64,000 nucleotides of DNA, from NCBI GenBank assembly GCA_012103325.1, contig WLWY01000003.1, positions 248,001-312,000 on the forward strand, in the 5' to 3' direction. Within the stretch, counting starts at the first letter, position 1, and each line of letters begins with the position of its first letter. Shown here piece by piece: positions 35,790 to 45,169 of the stretch. The notes beneath the pieces are model-generated. The model did not search any database. It saw nothing but the letters and a program-made list of their open reading frames with translations, and was not told the DNA's origin. The translations under genes were made by a program, and so were the position numbers. This stretch comes from Alphaproteobacteria bacterium. GTDB taxonomy: Bacteria; Pseudomonadota; Alphaproteobacteria; UBA8366; GCA-2717185.

Positions 35790-38038
35790 CCACTCTCGAT
35801 AACGCATCTCTCGGGGCGGCGTGCTGTCCCGCGGATGCGGTCATGACGGACCAGGGGGAACCGGACGCCGGGTTCGCCGGGACAGCGCATGTCGCGGCTT
35901 ATGTGCGGGAGCGCGACGACGGATCGAAGACGCTTTCCCTGGTTGTCCCGGATATCGTCTGCGCTGCCTGTATTTCCCGGGTTGAGGGCGCTGCTCGTGC
36001 CGTGCCGGAGGTGAACCAGGCACGGGTCAATTTTTCGACGAAACGTCTAACGGCGGAGTGGCGAGGAGACGCCGAAATAGGGGACAGGGTCGTCGCTGCG
36101 CTGGCGGATACCGGCTATAAATCGGCACCTTTTACGGTAGAATCCGCACTCGGTGCTGACGACGATGCCATGCGGGAGCTTTTGCGTGCGCTGGGCGTCG
36201 CCGGCTTCGCGGCGATGAACGTCATGCTTCTGTCAGTTTCTGTATGGGCTGGGACCGATATGGCGCCGGGAACGCAATCCCTGTTCCATTGGCTGTCGGC
36301 GCTGATTGCATTGCCGGCGGTGGCCTATGCGGGCCGGCCGTTTTATCGCGGAGCAGCATCGGCGCTGCGTGCGGGTCACTTGAACATGGATGTCCCAATT
36401 TCGCTGGCCGTTATTCTCGCTGCCTGCATGAGCCTATACCAGACCGCGGAGAAGGGCGATGCGGTCTATTTCGACGCGAGCATCATGCTGCTGTTTTTCC
36501 TTCTGCTTGGCCGGGTTCTGGATCTCCGGGTGCGGGCAAAAGCGCGTTCGGCAGCGCAGCAGTTGTTGGCGATCCGATCGCGGGCGGCAACCGTTGTCGA
36601 TCCCGACGGCCGGCGTCGTTTCGTGCGACCGGAAGACCTAGAGCCGGGCATGCGGATTGCAGTTGCCAGCGGCGAGCGCATCTCGGCCGACGGCGTGCTG
36701 GCGGAAGGGCTCGCTGTTCTCGATACCAGCCTTCTGACCGGTGAAGCTATTCCCGACGAAGTCCCGATGGGCGGGACCGTGTATGCCGGCGCCTTGAACG
36801 TATCCGGCCCCATTGAAATTACAGTCACTGCATCGGATGAGCATACTTTGCTGTCGGAGATCGGTCGTCTCATGGAAGCGGCAGAGCAGGGACGCGCCCG
36901 TTACGTGCGGCTCGCGGACCGCGTCGCGCGCGCCTATGCGCCGGCTGTTCATCTGCTGGGTCTGCTGACATTGGTAGGGTGGCTCACTATCGGCGCCGGT
37001 TGGGAGACATCACTCCTTAATGGTATCGCGGTGTTGATTATCACCTGTCCCTGCGCGCTTGCGCTGGCGGTGCCGGCGGTTCAAGTGGTGGCCGGAGGGC
37101 GGCTGTTACGCAACGGTGTCCTCATCAAGAGCGGCGACGCGCTCGAGCGGCTGGCCGATGTGGATATGGTGGTGTTCGACAAGACCGGAACGCTCACGAC
37201 GGGTGCCTTGGAACTCGGAGCACCGGTTGATTCAGGCGCGTTGGCGCTGGCTGCTGCATTAGCGCAAGAGAGCCGGCATCCGCTCTCCAAGGCGCTTGTA
37301 CGGGCGGCGCGCGGAACGATGACGGTTACGCCGGTTCGCAATGTGCAGGAAATGCCGGGGTTTGGGTTGGCGGGAGATAGCGGCAGAGGAACCGTGCGGC
37401 TCGGCAGCCGCAGATGGGTCGGTACCGAAATTCAGGACATTGAAGATACAAAAGCGGAGATCTGGCTGCGTGAAGCTGCCGGAACACTGACCCGTTTCAC
37501 GTTTACCGACCGGTTGCGCGACGATGCCGCCGACACTGTCGCGCAGCTAAAGGCGATGGGGATCGAAGTAGGCTTATTATCCGGTGACCGGACAGTCGCT
37601 GTTGCGGCCGCGGCTGACGCGCTTGGCATAGAGATCTGGCAAGGCGCGTGTTCTCCCAAAGATAAGGCCGAACGCCTTCGTCAGTTCGCCGCGGAAGGCC
37701 GGCAGGTCCTTATGGTTGGTGACGGATTGAACGACGGGCCAGCGCTTGCCGCGGCGCATGTCTCGTTATCGCCTTCCGGAGCAGCCGATATCGCGCAGAA
37801 TGCCGCCGACTTCGTGAGCCTTGGCGAAAAATTGATGCCGGTTGCCGATACGATACAAATTGCCCAGGCCGCCAAACGTCTGGTTTTCCAGAACTTCGCA
37901 TTGTCATTCGGCTATAACGCCGTCGCAATACCGATCGCCATACTGGGGTTCGCCTCACCGCTGATCGCCGCGGCGGCAATGTCCGGTTCGTCACTCGCCG
38001 TCACATTAAACGCGCTGCGGTTGAAATGGATATCCTGA
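35777..38038 (+). CDS. ccoI: Copper-translocating P-type ATPase CcoI/FixI
   Basis: This 753-residue P1B-type ATPase has an N-terminal metal-binding HMA domain (CxxC as CAAC near residue 58), eight helices, the CPC metal site in TCPCALALAVPAV, and the catalytic DKTGTLT. It also has the TGE loop SLLTGEAIP, the SRHPLSKAL (HP) motif and the hinge GDGLNDGPAL. It exports Cu(I) for cbb3 oxidase assembly rather than for general copper resistance, as its position shows. Its 3' end overlaps ccoS by 13 bases. Confidence 0.96.
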   Translation: MARLTTLDNASLGAACCPADAVMTDQGEPDAGFAGTAHVAAYVRERDDGSKTLSLVVPDIVCAACISRVEGAARAVPEVNQARVNFSTKRLTAEWRGDAEIGDRVVAALADTGYKSAPFTVESALGADDDAMRELLRALGVAGFAAMNVMLLSVSVWAGTDMAPGTQSLFHWLSALIALPAVAYAGRPFYRGAASALRAGHLNMDVPISLAVILAACMSLYQTAEKGDAVYFDASIMLLFFLLLGRVLDLRVRAKARSAAQQLLAIRSRAATVVDPDGRRRFVRPEDLEPGMRIAVASGERISADGVLAEGLAVLDTSLLTGEAIPDEVPMGGTVYAGALNVSGPIEITVTASDEHTLLSEIGRLMEAAEQGRARYVRLADRVARAYAPAVHLLGLLTLVGWLTIGAGWETSLLNGIAVLIITCPCALALAVPAVQVVAGGRLLRNGVLIKSGDALERLADVDMVVFDKTGTLTTGALELGAPVDSGALALAAALAQESRHPLSKALVRAARGTMTVTPVRNVQEMPGFGLAGDSGRGTVRLGSRRWVGTEIQDIEDTKAEIWLREAAGTLTRFTFTDRLRDDAADTVAQLKAMGIEVGLLSGDRTVAVAAAADALGIEIWQGACSPKDKAERLRQFAAEGRQVLMVGDGLNDGPALAAAHVSLSPSGAADIAQNAADFVSLGEKLMPVADTIQIAQAAKRLVFQNFALSFGYNAVAIPIAILGFASPLIAAAAMSGSSLAVTLNALRLKWIS

Positions 38039-38175
38039 TCGTTCTGATACCCGCGGCGCTGCTGCTAGGCGGGCTCGGCCTGGCTGCCTTCCTTTGGTCG
38101 CTCAAATCCAATCAATACGAAGATTTGGATGGTGCCGCCCGGCGCATTCTGCTCGAAGACGAGCGTCCAGACTGA
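38026..38175 (+). CDS. ccoS: cbb3 oxidase maturation protein CcoS
   Basis: This short gene of 49 residues is easily missed. It begins MDILIVLIPAALLLGGLGL, has one membrane helix, and ends in a charged tail with the CcoS-typical NQYEDLDGAARRIL, ending DERPD. CcoS is needed for metal-cofactor insertion into cbb3 oxidase. The ATG at 38026 lies inside the end of ccoI (13-base overlap), and it completes the ccoNOQPGHIS operon. The facing gene ends four bases further on. Confidence 0.93.
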   Translation: MDILIVLIPAALLLGGLGLAAFLWSLKSNQYEDLDGAARRILLEDERPD

Positions 38176-38179
38176 AGGA

Positions 38180-38551
38180 CTACTTCGGAATGATGAACTG
38201 ACTGCACGGGTAGCGGCTTGTCAACGACGTCATGACCAGATGCGGGAAGCGCAAAACGCGTGCCGAGTCTATCTTTTCCGCCCACTGCAGAAAGACACGG
38301 CGGCCTTCTTCGATAGTGAGCTTGCGTGGTGGGCAAATTACGCGTTGGTTCGGGTTCTGCCGCGCCATCTCAACATGCGCGTTCATCAGTGCGATGACTA
38401 CGCCGCCGCAGGCTTCCTTGCTGGCATTATTCGGCGATTTGCAAAGCGAGATAAATCGTTGCCCAAGCGGCGGCGAGGTGACTTTTTGCGCGAAGGCAGG
38501 CGTGTTCAATGCTACCAATGCGGCGACCGCCACTATCGTAAAGATACGCAT
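38180..38551 (-). CDS. Secreted Rap1a/Tai-like domain protein
   Basis: This 123-residue protein has a clear signal peptide (FTIVAVAALVALNTPAFAQ) and a small Cys-containing domain resembling the Rap1a/Tai immunity family. It shows LCKS, EACGGVVIALMNAHVEMA, VICPPRKLTIEEGRRVFLQW and a terminal RYPC. In some bacteria that family protects against type VI amidase effectors, but most chromosomal members are orphans, and no toxin or secretion gene is near. Four cysteines suggest two disulfides in the periplasm. Confidence 0.72.
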   Translation of the reverse strand: MRIFTIVAVAALVALNTPAFAQKVTSPPLGQRFISLCKSPNNASKEACGGVVIALMNAHVEMARQNPNQRVICPPRKLTIEEGRRVFLQWAEKIDSARVLRFPHLVMTSLTSRYPCSQFIIPK

Positions 38552-38640
38552 ATTTTGTCCTCGTCCAGAGCTGCGGGGATTATACAGCTTCCACTCAAAT
38601 GGGATAGGATATCCGGCGGTGAAAGTGGCGAGGGTGTCTG

Positions 38641-39521
38641 GTGGAAAATAGACATAGCGACGTTATCCAGGTTGTGCACGATTACATGTCCGACCCGGAA
38701 ACCCGCTGGGCGATTGGCGAGCGGGCCGTTTTTGCCCGGGATGCGGATGACGAGACGGAGATCACGTTGGACCATGCCGGCGGCGTAATCGTCACCGATA
38801 GGGGAGCTGTTCGTATTGCGTTGGCGGGACTGGTCCAGCTTGCGCCGGTCGAAATAGCAACTGGCCAAACCTGGTCGCAAGCAGCGCTACTGTGTTTGCG
38901 CGAAGACGATGCCCGGATGCCGCGGCGCACGGCTCTCACCGAACTCGGCAGCGATATGATGGCGGCGCGTCCGGAAGACCGCGTGGGGACGCTATTCGAT
39001 CTGGGCCTCGGTTTGGCAGAAGCCGATTGCTGCGTGCGAACGGCAGATCCCTCGCTATACGATTTGCTCCAGACGAAAGTTGGCAACAACGTCGCGGATG
39101 ATACGGCGTTGATGGATGCGATTAAGGCGGCAAGGGCGGATTATGTCACGGTATCGCGTCTCGGCCGTATCGAGGCTTTTGGCGGCGCATTGTGTGATCG
39201 GCGGCCGGCACCCAGCCTGCCGACACCGGTCGGCTATGCTGCGTGTTTGGCGTTCGTACCGCCGCAACAGGCCGCGAAACCGCATTCGATGACGCGACCT
39301 ACGGCGCTTTCCGTGTTCTGCAGGGAATATTCGCCGATGCGGCACATGTCCGCTTAAAGGAAGCTGTCATCGATGGCGTGCGCAACGGCAAAGCGCCGGA
39401 CTCGATTACTATAGATGGTGAGCCGGAACGGATGGTCGCCCGTGTCGGGCTGCGGCAGCTCGAGTGGCTCGATGGCCCCTCGGAAATTCTCACGCGATGG
39501 CGCCGCGTATTTGACCGCTAA
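38641..39521 (+). pseudogene. Frameshifted DUF6925-like gene
   Basis: Two overlapping frames carry adjacent parts of one protein. The first (from 38641) runs through RRTALTELGSDMMAARPEDR and DLGLGLAEADCCVRTADPS to PTPVGYAACLAFVPPQQ, after which its translation becomes unrelated. The second frame then continues RETAFDDATYGAFRVLQGIF through to RRVFDR, ending at 39521. The switch lies at about 39260-39285 and needs a single-base change. From memory the order of blocks fits the DUF6925 family, whose function is unknown. Either the gene is inactivated, or there is a sequencing error. The intact product would be about 293 residues. Confidence 0.68.
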
Positions 39522-39976
39522 AGCGTACCGTCGATTACGTAGGTGAGCAGCCTCACGACCTGTGCCGGAGTCTCGGCGACAGCGAGCGCCGCACCGTCGA
39601 CTTCCTTCAGCGCATGGGTCAGTCCGGGATCGTGCAGGGTAATGATCGGTTTGCCCAGCGCAACGGCGTAACCGGCGTCGAATGCGGCGTTCCACTGCCT
39701 GTATTTTTCTCCAAAGCGGATAACGGCCAGATCGGCGCGCGCGATCTGCGTGCGGGTACGGATGGCGTTGACTTTGGCCCCCTTGTGATCGTGCCAGAAA
39801 GACGTGTCCTCCGGCCCCAATATCTCAACGCCACAATCGTCGCTCGCACCGTGATTGGTCACCGCGGAGACGAAGGACACCGGTAATCCTGCTGCCTTCG
39901 TACCAGCGCTGATCTCATCGCGCCAGTCGGTGTGGATTTCGCCGGATAGATAGACGGTCCAGTGCTGTTCGTGCAT
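39518..39976 (-). CDS. YtoQ family protein
   Basis: This 152-residue protein matches the YtoQ family from end to end: WTVYLSGEIHTDWRDEI, the SDDCGVEILGPEDTSFWHDH block, VIRFGEKYRQWNAAFDAGYA, and PAQVVRLLTYVIDGTL. The fold resembles nucleoside 2-deoxyribosyltransferases, but no function is established. It converges with the frameshifted gene (four-base overlap). Confidence 0.9.
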   Translation of the reverse strand: MHEQHWTVYLSGEIHTDWRDEISAGTKAAGLPVSFVSAVTNHGASDDCGVEILGPEDTSFWHDHKGAKVNAIRTRTQIARADLAVIRFGEKYRQWNAAFDAGYAVALGKPIITLHDPGLTHALKEVDGAALAVAETPAQVVRLLTYVIDGTL

Positions 39977-40045
39977 AGGGCTTTCGCTCCCTTTTCTGAT
40001 TGGAGGTTATGGAAATTCGGAGAGGCTTGGTAGCATGCGCGCCGC

Positions 40046-40948
40046 GTGGTCAACAAGCATGTGCGGAAAGCCGCTTCTTTGAGCGTAGAAACATCGTCTG
40101 GCAAAGGCATCGCTTGCATGGTTGTGGGCGGCCTGTTGCTGACGATAAACGATGCCATTCAGAAGTGGATGACGGCAGATTTTCCGACAGGTCAATTGCT
40201 CTCCATGCGCGCCGTATTCATGCTCGCGCCGATTGCCTTCTTTGTCTGGAGGGCAGGTGGGCTGCGCGCGCTGAAGGTCGTCAATTACCGGGGGCAGGCA
40301 TTTCGCGCGTGCTTGGTATGTTTGTCGGCATTTCTGTTCGTCAGCGCCTTGGCTCTGATGCCGCTTGCCGATGCGATTGTCATCACGTTCGCAGGGCCGC
40401 TTTTCGTTACTGCATTGGCGCCACTGCTCTTGCATGAACTGGTGGGCTGGCGGCGCTGGGCTGCCGTTTTGATTGGTTTCGCCGGTGTCACGATCATGAT
40501 CAAACCGTTCGGCGCCACCACGCTGCATTGGGCCGCACTGTTGCCGCTCGGTGTCGCTCTTTGTGGCGCGATCCGCGATATCGCGACACGTCACATGCAT
40601 GGGACGGAAACAACGGCGGGCATCATGTTCTACTCCACCGTTGCGGTCATCTTCGCGGGGCTGGGAACCCTGCCGGCAGGATGGGCAGCGATGTCGCTCG
40701 AACATTATGCCCTGTTTGCGGTGAACGGTCTCGTTCTAGCCGCTGCATATTTTTTTCTGATTGAAGCATTGCGGCTCGCCGAAGCTTCGGTCGTCGCACC
40801 GTTCAAATATGTAACCCTGGTTTGGGCGGTTCTGATCGGCATGGGTCTTTGGGGCGACGTGCCGGATATGCGAATGTTCGCTGGGGCGTTTCTCGTTATC
40901 GCAAGCGGCCTCTACATCCTGCATCGGGAATTACGACACAATGTCTAA
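40046..40948 (+). CDS. DMT-superfamily transporter, EamA domains (first of a tandem pair)
   Basis: This 300-residue integral membrane protein has about ten helices in two EamA repeats. The first helix is CMVVGGLLLTINDAIQKW and the conserved ADAIVITFAGPLFVTALAP and APFKYVTLVWAVLIG follow. Its substrate is unknown. The GTG at 40046 is used as start, but there is no strong ribosome site and the start may be elsewhere. The second gene overlaps by eight bases and is a close paralogue, so the two may form a heterodimer or be recent duplicates. Confidence 0.85.
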   Translation: MVNKHVRKAASLSVETSSGKGIACMVVGGLLLTINDAIQKWMTADFPTGQLLSMRAVFMLAPIAFFVWRAGGLRALKVVNYRGQAFRACLVCLSAFLFVSALALMPLADAIVITFAGPLFVTALAPLLLHELVGWRRWAAVLIGFAGVTIMIKPFGATTLHWAALLPLGVALCGAIRDIATRHMHGTETTAGIMFYSTVAVIFAGLGTLPAGWAAMSLEHYALFAVNGLVLAAAYFFLIEALRLAEASVVAPFKYVTLVWAVLIGMGLWGDVPDMRMFAGAFLVIASGLYILHRELRHNV

Positions 40949-41840
40949 AGTCTTGCCGGCTGTTCCCGTTGCTTCGTCGGTACGCGGCATCGCGTGCATG
41001 GTCGCCGGCATGGCGCTGCTGACGCTCAACAATGCCGTAACCAAGGGCTTGACCGTGGGGTATCCGCCGGGCCAGATCGTGGTCTTGCGGGCGGCATTCG
41101 TGTTTTTACCTATCGCGTTCCTGGTGTGGCGGGACGGCGGACTGTCGGTTCTCCGGATCAACAATCTTGCAGGGCAGTCGGTACGAGCGGGGTTCCTGGT
41201 TGTCTCCACATTTCTCATGATCATGGCCCTTCGCCTATTGCCACTCGCCGATGTGATGGCAATCACATTCGCGGGACCGCTGGTCATCACGGCCCTCGCG
41301 GGACCGATGCTGGGCGAGAAGGTTGGTTGGCGGCGTTGGGGTGCCGTCTTCGTCGGCTTCTTGGGTATCTTGATTATGCTGAAGCCGGATCCCGCGGTTT
41401 TCCAGTTGGCCGCGTTACTGCCGCTTTGCGTGGCCGTTTCCAGTTCGCTACGCGATTTGGTGACGCGCCGAATAAGCGCTGGCGAATCATCGACCGCGAT
41501 TCTATGTTTTTCGACTGGCGCCGTGCTGTTGTCAGGCTTATTCACGCTACCATTTGCTGCAGTGCCGATTGCCCATGCCGACCTTCCGTTCTTCGCGATT
41601 GCAGGCTGTTTGCAGGGCGCTGCTCATTACATCTTGATCGAAGCGTTTCGCCACGGCGAGGCAGCTGTCGTCGCGCCGTTCAAATATAGCGCGCTTTTGT
41701 GGGCCACCGTGTTCGGCGCCCTTATGTTCGGTGATTTTCCCGATGCCTGGATCTGGGTTGGATCCATACCGGTCATCGCAAGCGGCCTCTATATTCTGCG
41801 GCGTGAATCATTAGCGCGCCGCCGCACGCGCAACGGTTGA
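40941..41840 (+). CDS. DMT-superfamily transporter, EamA domains (second of a tandem pair)
   Basis: This 299-residue protein is a paralogue of the preceding gene, with the same layout and near-identical motif positions (RGIACMVAGMALLTLNNAVT, ADVMAITFAGPLVITALAGP, APFKYSALLWATVFGAL, VIASGLYILRRE). About ten membrane helices are predicted. The overlap with the first gene suggests translational coupling. The transported compound cannot be inferred. Confidence 0.9.
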   Translation: MSKVLPAVPVASSVRGIACMVAGMALLTLNNAVTKGLTVGYPPGQIVVLRAAFVFLPIAFLVWRDGGLSVLRINNLAGQSVRAGFLVVSTFLMIMALRLLPLADVMAITFAGPLVITALAGPMLGEKVGWRRWGAVFVGFLGILIMLKPDPAVFQLAALLPLCVAVSSSLRDLVTRRISAGESSTAILCFSTGAVLLSGLFTLPFAAVPIAHADLPFFAIAGCLQGAAHYILIEAFRHGEAAVVAPFKYSALLWATVFGALMFGDFPDAWIWVGSIPVIASGLYILRRESLARRRTRNG

Positions 41841-41918
41841 TGATGGTCGAACCTTGGTATTGATTGAAGTAGGCTCGCGCCTATGGCAGAAACCGCAGGC
41901 ATACTTTCGGAGGACGGC

Positions 41919-42893
41919 ATGGCCGTGAACAGATTTTGGTGCGCTGCATTTCTGACTGCCTGCGTCGCATTGGCAACGCCTGCTGTTGCGCAGACCGACT
42001 TCGAAAGCTGGCTCAAGGATTTGCGCAAAGAAGCGGCCGATAAGGGCATTTCCGGGACCACGCTCGATGCGGCCTTGAATGGAATTAAGCCAATTCCGAG
42101 AGTCATCGAACTGGACCGCAAGCAACCTGAGTTCACACTGACATTCAAACAGTATATGGACCGTGTTGTCCCTCGTGCCCGCGTCGAAAAAGGGCGGAAG
42201 AAGCTTTCCGAAAACAAAGAACTTCTGACGAAAGTCAGTCGGGAATTCAGTGTGCCGCCGCAGTTCATCGTCGCGTTCTGGGGAATCGAAACCGATTTCG
42301 GCCGCGTCACCGGCGGTTTCAAGGTCGTCGACGCGCTGGCAACGCTCGCGTTCGACGGCCGCCGCAGCGCGTTCTTCCGCAAGGAGCTCCTGCTGGCGCT
42401 GAAAATTCTGAACGAAGGCCATATCAAGCCCGGGGTTATGATGGGGTCTTGGGCCGGTGCAATGGGGCAGGCGCAATTCATGCCGTCCAGCTTTGACGGT
42501 TATGCCGTCGACTATGACAAAGATGGCCGCAAAGATATCTGGTCGACCCGTGCAGACGTCTTCGGCTCTGCCGCGAACTACTTGTCCCGATACGGCTGGC
42601 GGGCCAAGGAGCGCTGGGGACGTCAAGTAAAAGTGCCGGACAGTTTCGACCCGAAGCAAGCGGATCTTAAAGTCATGAAATCCGTGTCCGAGTGGTCGGT
42701 TGCTGGCGTTACGCTGCCGGACGGTACGGCGCTGCCGAAGAGCACGCTTTCCGCCTCGGTGATTTTGCCGGCGGGTGCCGAAGGCCCCGCTTATCTGGCC
42801 TATAACAATTACCGCGTCATACTGCGCTGGAACCGCAGCCATTACTTTGCAATTGCCGTCGGCAGCCTTGCCGATCGAATCGTTGGGCGGTAA
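41919..42893 (+). CDS. Lytic murein transglycosylase, MltB-like (SLT_2)
   Basis: This 324-residue periplasmic enzyme starts with a signal peptide (FWCAAFLTACVALATPAVAQ). The catalytic Glu is in IVAFWGIETDFGRVTGGF, and MMGSWAGAMGQAQFMPSSF and YAVDYDKDGRKDIW are typical of SLT_2/MltB enzymes, which cleave peptidoglycan to 1,6-anhydroMurNAc products. The ATG at 41919 has CGGAGG six bases before it and gives a proper signal peptide, so it is preferred to 41883. Confidence 0.94.
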   Translation: MAVNRFWCAAFLTACVALATPAVAQTDFESWLKDLRKEAADKGISGTTLDAALNGIKPIPRVIELDRKQPEFTLTFKQYMDRVVPRARVEKGRKKLSENKELLTKVSREFSVPPQFIVAFWGIETDFGRVTGGFKVVDALATLAFDGRRSAFFRKELLLALKILNEGHIKPGVMMGSWAGAMGQAQFMPSSFDGYAVDYDKDGRKDIWSTRADVFGSAANYLSRYGWRAKERWGRQVKVPDSFDPKQADLKVMKSVSEWSVAGVTLPDGTALPKSTLSASVILPAGAEGPAYLAYNNYRVILRWNRSHYFAIAVGSLADRIVGR

Positions 42894-42937
42894 AACATCA
42901 ATATATTGTGGCATTAGACGCAACGGACGACCAGATA

Positions 42938-43933
42938 ATGGGACGCGATGGATTGAAACATCGATTCAGCTGGCTTGCCGCTGTGGCCCTTGTGCTGTTC
43001 CTTGGCGGCTGTGCGGAAACCCAGTTTCTGGTTTCCGGCGCGAAACGCCTATCGGGATCGACAGAAACGTCGACAGCATCCGCCGAGGGACGATACAAGG
43101 TCGGAGATCCCTACAAAATAAACGGTGTCTGGTATTACCCGAAGGCCGATTACGAATATAACGAAACCGGGATCGCGTCGTGGTATGGCCCGAAGTTCAA
43201 CGGCCGCCCGACGGCCAATGGCGAAAAGTTCGACATGAATGCGATCAGCGCCGCGCATCGGACTCTACCGCTGCCCAGCATCGTCAGAGTAACGAATTTA
43301 CGCAACGGACGTTCGCTCAAGGTGCGTGTAAACGATCGGGGACCGTTTGCGCATGGCCGGATAATCGATATGTCGAGACGCGGTGCGCAGCTTCTTGGGT
43401 TTGAAAAAGCGGGAATCGCATCGGTTCGGGTCGAGATATTGCCCCGGGAAAGTCGGCAGTTGGCGGCGACCTATAACAATGGCGTCAATGTCCTGGCATC
43501 GACCAAACCGCCGCCTACGGCTGCTCCACGCGTCGCGGTTACCAGTGCCAAACTTGCGCCACCGCCCGGGACCAACTCCACGCCGCCACCGACCAACAAT
43601 CACAAAGTCGTTGTTGTGAAGCAGGCGCCAAAGCGGGATGTCCGCGAGCCGCCGGCAGCGCCCACTATCGACGGATCGGTGACCGTCGTCTCGGTACCGG
43701 CATCGCCGAAGATCTACGTCCAGGCTGGCGCCTTCACGCAGTACGACAACGCAAACCGGCTTCGCGCCCGTTTGTCGCTGATTGGTCCGGCGAAGATTTA
43801 TCAGGTCCGCGTGGTCGAACGGCCGTTATTTCGGGTTCGGCTGGGACCGATATCATCGGTCGGCGAGGCGGATAGTATGCTCGCAACCGTTATGCAGTCA
43901 GGAGTTGGCGATGCCCGTATCGTCGTTGATTGA
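42938..43933 (+). CDS. rlpA: RlpA-family lipoprotein with SPOR domain
   Basis: This 331-residue protein has a lipoprotein signal (WLAAVALVLFLGGCAE, lipobox Cys near residue 27), an RlpA double-psi beta-barrel (GIASWYGPKFNGRPTANGE, SAAHRTLPLPSIVRVTNL, VRVNDRGPFAHGRIIDMS), a Pro-rich linker, and a C-terminal SPOR domain (YVQAGAFTQYDNANRLRARL). RlpA is a septal glycan-processing protein and SPOR binds denuded glycan. The start at 42938 gives a clean signal; a GTG at 42908 is the alternative. It follows the transglycosylase gene closely. Confidence 0.93.
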   Translation: MGRDGLKHRFSWLAAVALVLFLGGCAETQFLVSGAKRLSGSTETSTASAEGRYKVGDPYKINGVWYYPKADYEYNETGIASWYGPKFNGRPTANGEKFDMNAISAAHRTLPLPSIVRVTNLRNGRSLKVRVNDRGPFAHGRIIDMSRRGAQLLGFEKAGIASVRVEILPRESRQLAATYNNGVNVLASTKPPPTAAPRVAVTSAKLAPPPGTNSTPPPTNNHKVVVVKQAPKRDVREPPAAPTIDGSVTVVSVPASPKIYVQAGAFTQYDNANRLRARLSLIGPAKIYQVRVVERPLFRVRLGPISSVGEADSMLATVMQSGVGDARIVVD

Positions 43934-44034
43934 CCACCAGTGCCATATTGTGAACGAAGTTGCGATTTATGGGGTCTAAACAGCCGTCATCGCGGCCAGT
44001 GATCGCAAGAAAAAGGGGCGGAGGGATGAAGGGA

Positions 44035-45168
44035 ATGCCGAAATCGATTGTAGCGCTTGGCATCTTGATTGCGGCAGGCTTTCAGATCGCTACGGCGCAG
44101 GCACTGGAGACCAGCGCAAAGCAGGTCGTCGTTATCGAGCTCACTACCGGTGCCGTCTTGTACGAAAAGGATGCCAATTCGGTCATGTACCCGGCGTCGA
44201 TGACCAAGATTATGACGGCATACCTACTTTTCGAACGCCTCAAGAATGGCAGCCTTTCCTTGGAAGATATGTTCCGCGTCAGCGAAGCAGCTTGGCGCAA
44301 GGGCGGGTCGAAGATGTTCGTCAAGGTCGGCGACCGTGTTTCGGTAGAGGATTTGATCCGCGGCATCATCGTGCAGTCCGGTAACGATGCGACTATCGTC
44401 GTTGCCGAGGGCATCGGGGGGAGCGAAACTGCGTTTGCCGACTTGATGACAGAGAAGGCCCGCGAACTCGGTATGAGCAAGACGACCTTCCGCAACGCGA
44501 GCGGATGGCCCGATCCTGACCATGTGACGTCCGCGCGCGATCTCGCAATCCTCGCCGAGCGTACAATTCGGGATTTCCCAGAATACTATCACTACTACTC
44601 CGAATTATCCTTCACGTACAATAAGATAAAACAAAGTAACCGGAACCCGCTGCTATACAAGAAGATGGGCGCCGATGGTCTGAAAACCGGCCATACCGAA
44701 GCGTCGGGCTATGGACTTACCGCATCCGCCAGCCGGAACGAGCGCCGGCTTGTTGTCGTTGCAAACGGCTTTGGCTCGGTCAAGGCGCGGGCGGCGGGCA
44801 GCGAGCGCCTGATCGACTGGGGGTTCCGGACCTGGAATAATTACGAACTGTTCACCGGCGGCGAAAAGGTTGCCGACGCGCAAGTCTGGCTTGGCGATGC
44901 GGAAACCGTGCCGGTCGTGATCAAGCAACCGCTCGTCATCACCATTCCGCGAAAATCACGGGAGAAGCTCAAGGTTGCGGTTTCCTACGAAGAACCGATA
45001 CCGGCGCCGATTACGGCAGGAACGCGGATCGCGACATTGATCGTCTCCGCGCCGGACACCAAGACCATCGAAGTCCCGTTGTTCGCGGGCGGCAGCGTCG
45101 GTCAGCTCGGACCGGTCGGACGATTGGGTGAAGCTTTCCGTTATCTCGTGTGGGGCGGCAAGCTATAG
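44035..45168 (+). CDS. D-alanyl-D-alanine carboxypeptidase (DacC/PBP5-like)
   Basis: This 377-residue penicillin-binding protein has a signal peptide (SIVALGILIAAGFQIATAQA) and all three active-site motifs: SMTK near residue 61, SGN near 120, and KTG in GLKTGHTE near 221. The C-terminal domain of the PBP5 family follows. It trims the terminal D-Ala from peptidoglycan stem peptides. GGAGG at 44020-44024 suits the ATG at 44035 better than that at 44026, but the latter cannot be excluded. It precedes tmk with two bases between stop and start. Confidence 0.94.
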   Translation: MPKSIVALGILIAAGFQIATAQALETSAKQVVVIELTTGAVLYEKDANSVMYPASMTKIMTAYLLFERLKNGSLSLEDMFRVSEAAWRKGGSKMFVKVGDRVSVEDLIRGIIVQSGNDATIVVAEGIGGSETAFADLMTEKARELGMSKTTFRNASGWPDPDHVTSARDLAILAERTIRDFPEYYHYYSELSFTYNKIKQSNRNPLLYKKMGADGLKTGHTEASGYGLTASASRNERRLVVVANGFGSVKARAAGSERLIDWGFRTWNNYELFTGGEKVADAQVWLGDAETVPVVIKQPLVITIPRKSREKLKVAVSYEEPIPAPITAGTRIATLIVSAPDTKTIEVPLFAGGSVGQLGPVGRLGEAFRYLVWGGKL

Positions 45169-45169
45169 C

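Noticed and set aside
39243..39290. Programmed ribosomal frameshift in the DUF6925-like gene
   Set aside because: No slippery heptamer or downstream structure is seen at the frame change. Mutation or error is simpler.
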